A stretch of DNA of 32,661 nucleotides from JAXHMM01 sp964528445. GTDB taxonomy: Bacteria; Bacteroidota; Rhodothermia; Balneolales; Balneolaceae. Below, piece after piece: positions 31,214 through 32,661 of this stretch. How positions within the stretch are numbered: the stretch's first letter is position 1; each line of letters begins with the position of its first letter. A program made the position numbers and the translations under genes. The stretch spans positions 1 to 32,661 of the forward strand of contig CAZGSL010000025.1 of NCBI GenBank assembly GCA_964528445.1, in the 5' to 3' direction. The notes beneath the pieces are model-generated. The model was not told the DNA's origin. It made no database searches and saw only the letters and a program-made list of their open reading frames with translations.

Positions 31214-31981
31214 TCAGAACGTTACCCCTATCATGATCGAATGGCCGTTCATGGTGTAGTCAAAATCGTCGAGATCGATGTCATAGGATCGCATCTTGTA
31301 GGAATAACCGACCATTCCTCCAAAATCTCCAAAGATGCGATCGTAGTACAGCCTGGCTCCGCTGTCCACGGAAGAGATATTCCCTCCGAAGGTCCCGCCG
31401 GATGAGAAGGCGATTCCGAGATGGGGAACGCCTTTCATCTGCAGCCGAATATCCGGACGGGGACGTATCTCCAGGTTCAGCCCCAACCCGAAAAGCAGGG
31501 ATCCCTGTTGAAACTGCCGGTTCGAGTTGAAAATTTGGTTGTTGGTAACCGTAACGATATCCGACTGGATTCGAGCGGGTGCACTCAGCGTAAAGTGATC
31601 TCGTCCCATCATTATAAAGGAGTATCTTCCCTTGATTCCGGCCTGGAAATAGGAAATATCTTCTATTCCCGTGAACGAACCGCCGCCCGTCAGGTAGATG
31701 TTAATATTTCGGGTATCTGCCTCCAGCCTCAGCAGGGAACCGGTGAACTCATAAATTCCAGGGTCAGGCTGGCTTTCCAGTTCCACACCTGTATACTCAA
31801 AGTCCGCCAGTTCCACCCCAAAGGAGATCATCGTGCCCGGCGGACGGTATACCCGCCCGTCATTCTCCACCGAGAACATCTGGGCGGAGGCCACTACAGG
31901 TATCAGTAAAAGGATAGAAAGAGTAGCGGCCGCAAGCAGCAGGGGAAACTTTTTCGCAATATTTCCGGAATGCTTTCTCAT
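31214..31981 (-). CDS. Outer-membrane beta-barrel protein
   Basis: A 255-residue exported protein from ATG 31981; a TTG start at 32005 would add eight residues. The signal peptide is clear: MRKHSGNIAKKF, hydrophobic LLLAAATLSILLLIPVV, cut after ASA-Q near 34. The mature part alternates polar and hydrophobic residues in strand-like runs (NINIYLTGGG, GRYSFIMM, LLFGLGLNLEI, GGMVGYSYKM) and ends with aromatic Phe in HSIMIGVTF, as expected for an outer-membrane barrel. No specific transport or enzymatic role is visible. It heads a possible three-gene operon with the small protein and the MBL hydrolase. It is divergent from the glutathione peroxidase gene, 54 bases apart. Confidence 0.82.
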   Translation of the reverse strand: MRKHSGNIAKKFPLLLAAATLSILLLIPVVASAQMFSVENDGRVYRPPGTMISFGVELADFEYTGVELESQPDPGIYEFTGSLLRLEADTRNINIYLTGGGSFTGIEDISYFQAGIKGRYSFIMMGRDHFTLSAPARIQSDIVTVTNNQIFNSNRQFQQGSLLFGLGLNLEIRPRPDIRLQMKGVPHLGIAFSSGGTFGGNISSVDSGARLYYDRIFGDFGGMVGYSYKMRSYDIDLDDFDYTMNGHSIMIGVTF

Positions 31982-32035
31982 GGATTTACATTTCTTATAT
32001 ACCAATGTTCAATTAAAAGTCGTTGGAATCAATCT

Positions 32036-32593
32036 ATGAAAACTCTCGTATTCCTGACAATCCTTTCTTTTATGGCTGTAGCTTCTGTGGATGACGCCGG
32101 GATTGCCGATAAGATCTACCAGTTCGAAATGGAAAATATTGACGGCGAAGAGACCAGTCTGTCCACCTACGAAGGACAGGTTCTCTTAATTGTAAATACC
32201 GCCTCAGAATGCGGTTATACCCCTCAGTACGAGGGCCTCCAGGCAATTTTCGAAAAATACCAGGATCGCGGTTTCAAGGTGCTTGGATTTCCGGCCAACA
32301 ATTTCGGCGGACAGGAACCCGGTACGGATGAGGAGATCAAACAGTTCTGCAAGACAAATTACGATGTCACCTTTCCCATGTTCTCAAAGATCTCGGTAAA
32401 AGGTGACGACCAGCACCCGCTCTTCTCGTTCCTGACCGGGGCGGAAAATCCCGATTTTACCGGGGAAATAAAATGGAATTTTGAAAAATTCCTGATTGAC
32501 AGGAGCGGGAACCTGGTTCACCGTTTCCGGAGTGCTGTCGAGCCCCAAAGCGAGGAGATGACCAACGCAATAGAAACGGCTCTCAACAGTTAA
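32036..32593 (+). CDS. Exported glutathione-peroxidase-family thiol peroxidase
   Basis: Reduces hydrogen peroxide and lipid peroxides; bacterial members mostly use thioredoxin. It has 185 residues from ATG 32036; an upstream in-frame start at 31970 overlaps the divergent gene. A hydrophobic N-terminus MKTLVFLTILSFMAVASV suggests export. The active site is complete: peroxidatic Cys59 in NTASECGYTPQY (cysteine, not selenocysteine), Gln93 in FGGQEPG, and Trp147-Asn148 in IKWNFEKFL. Cys105 in IKQFCKTNYDVTFPMF sits in the block where thioredoxin-type members keep a resolving cysteine. A terminator follows 35 bases after the stop. Confidence 0.95.
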   Translation: MKTLVFLTILSFMAVASVDDAGIADKIYQFEMENIDGEETSLSTYEGQVLLIVNTASECGYTPQYEGLQAIFEKYQDRGFKVLGFPANNFGGQEPGTDEEIKQFCKTNYDVTFPMFSKISVKGDDQHPLFSFLTGAENPDFTGEIKWNFEKFLIDRSGNLVHRFRSAVEPQSEEMTNAIETALNS

Positions 32594-32628
32594 GAATATC
32601 CCTACATACATCCCATCACCATCCCGAC

Positions 32629-32661
32629 AGAGGGCCGTAACTGATACTTACGGTCCTCTTT
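32629..32661 (+). terminator. Intrinsic terminator after the glutathione peroxidase gene
   Basis: AGAGGGCCGTAA (32629-32640) pairs with TTACGGTCCTCT (32648-32659) around a 7-base loop; one position is a G-T (G-U in RNA) wobble. T follows to the edge of the window. The 12-base stem is the clearest terminator in the window. Confidence 0.8.

Overview
The window is about 32.7 kb of dense bacterial chromosome. It looks roughly 55-58% GC by eye, and almost every gap is under 250 bases. Several traits point to the Bacteroidota / Rhodothermota-Balneolota side of the tree: a Bacteroidota-type serine palmitoyltransferase, an AGCS symporter and a stand-alone ManC of the types common there, weak or absent Shine-Dalgarno sequences, and AT-rich TAnnTTTG-like elements (TATATTTG, TATATTCA) ahead of several genes. 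The lineage is an inference; there is no rRNA in the window. I saw no tRNA, CRISPR array, integrase or transposase, so this reads as ordinary chromosome rather than an island.

Layout. 1-7.9 kb: urocanate hydratase (cut by the left edge), a POT-family peptide symporter, the RNA 2'-phosphotransferase KptA, a large secreted S9 peptidase fused to a formylglycine-generating-enzyme (FGE)-like domain, a 39-codon remnant of a DUF4260 membrane protein, and a methyltransferase. 7.9-11.1 kb: a lipoprotein gene broken by a frameshift, mnmE, a 307-base AT-rich spacer with inverted repeats, and secG. 11.2-14.4 kb: an SRAP-family protein that has lost its active-site residues, a CPBP membrane protease, and a DEAD-box helicase-fold protein that has lost its ATPase motifs. 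14.4-18 kb (minus strand): serine palmitoyltransferase, a PLP-dependent decarboxylase and a second CPBP protein. 18-22.7 kb: uvrA, a small His-rich membrane protein, a GAF/fRMsr-like protein and coaX. 22.8-25.8 kb: a DinB-fold protein, an AGCS sodium:amino acid symporter and a glycosyltransferase. 25.9-30.1 kb: ruvC-ruvA, a PhoB/PhoR-like two-component pair and manC. 30.1-32.6 kb: a metallo-beta-lactamase-fold hydrolase with a coupled small protein, an outer-membrane protein and a glutathione peroxidase followed by a terminator.

Common themes are DNA repair (uvrA, ruvC, ruvA, the SRAP-like protein), RNA processing (kptA, mnmE, the helicase-like protein), peptide and amino-acid catabolism and uptake (hutU, the POT and AGCS symporters, the S9 peptidase, the decarboxylase) and envelope building (secG, serine palmitoyltransferase, manC, the glycosyltransferase). 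I found no convincing multi-gene novel system. The most unusual items are single proteins: the SRAP protein with four active-site substitutions, the DEAD-box-derived protein without catalytic motifs, and the S9 peptidase with a cysteine-free FGE-like tail. Next come the internally deleted DUF4260 remnant and a probable CTG start on the AGCS symporter.
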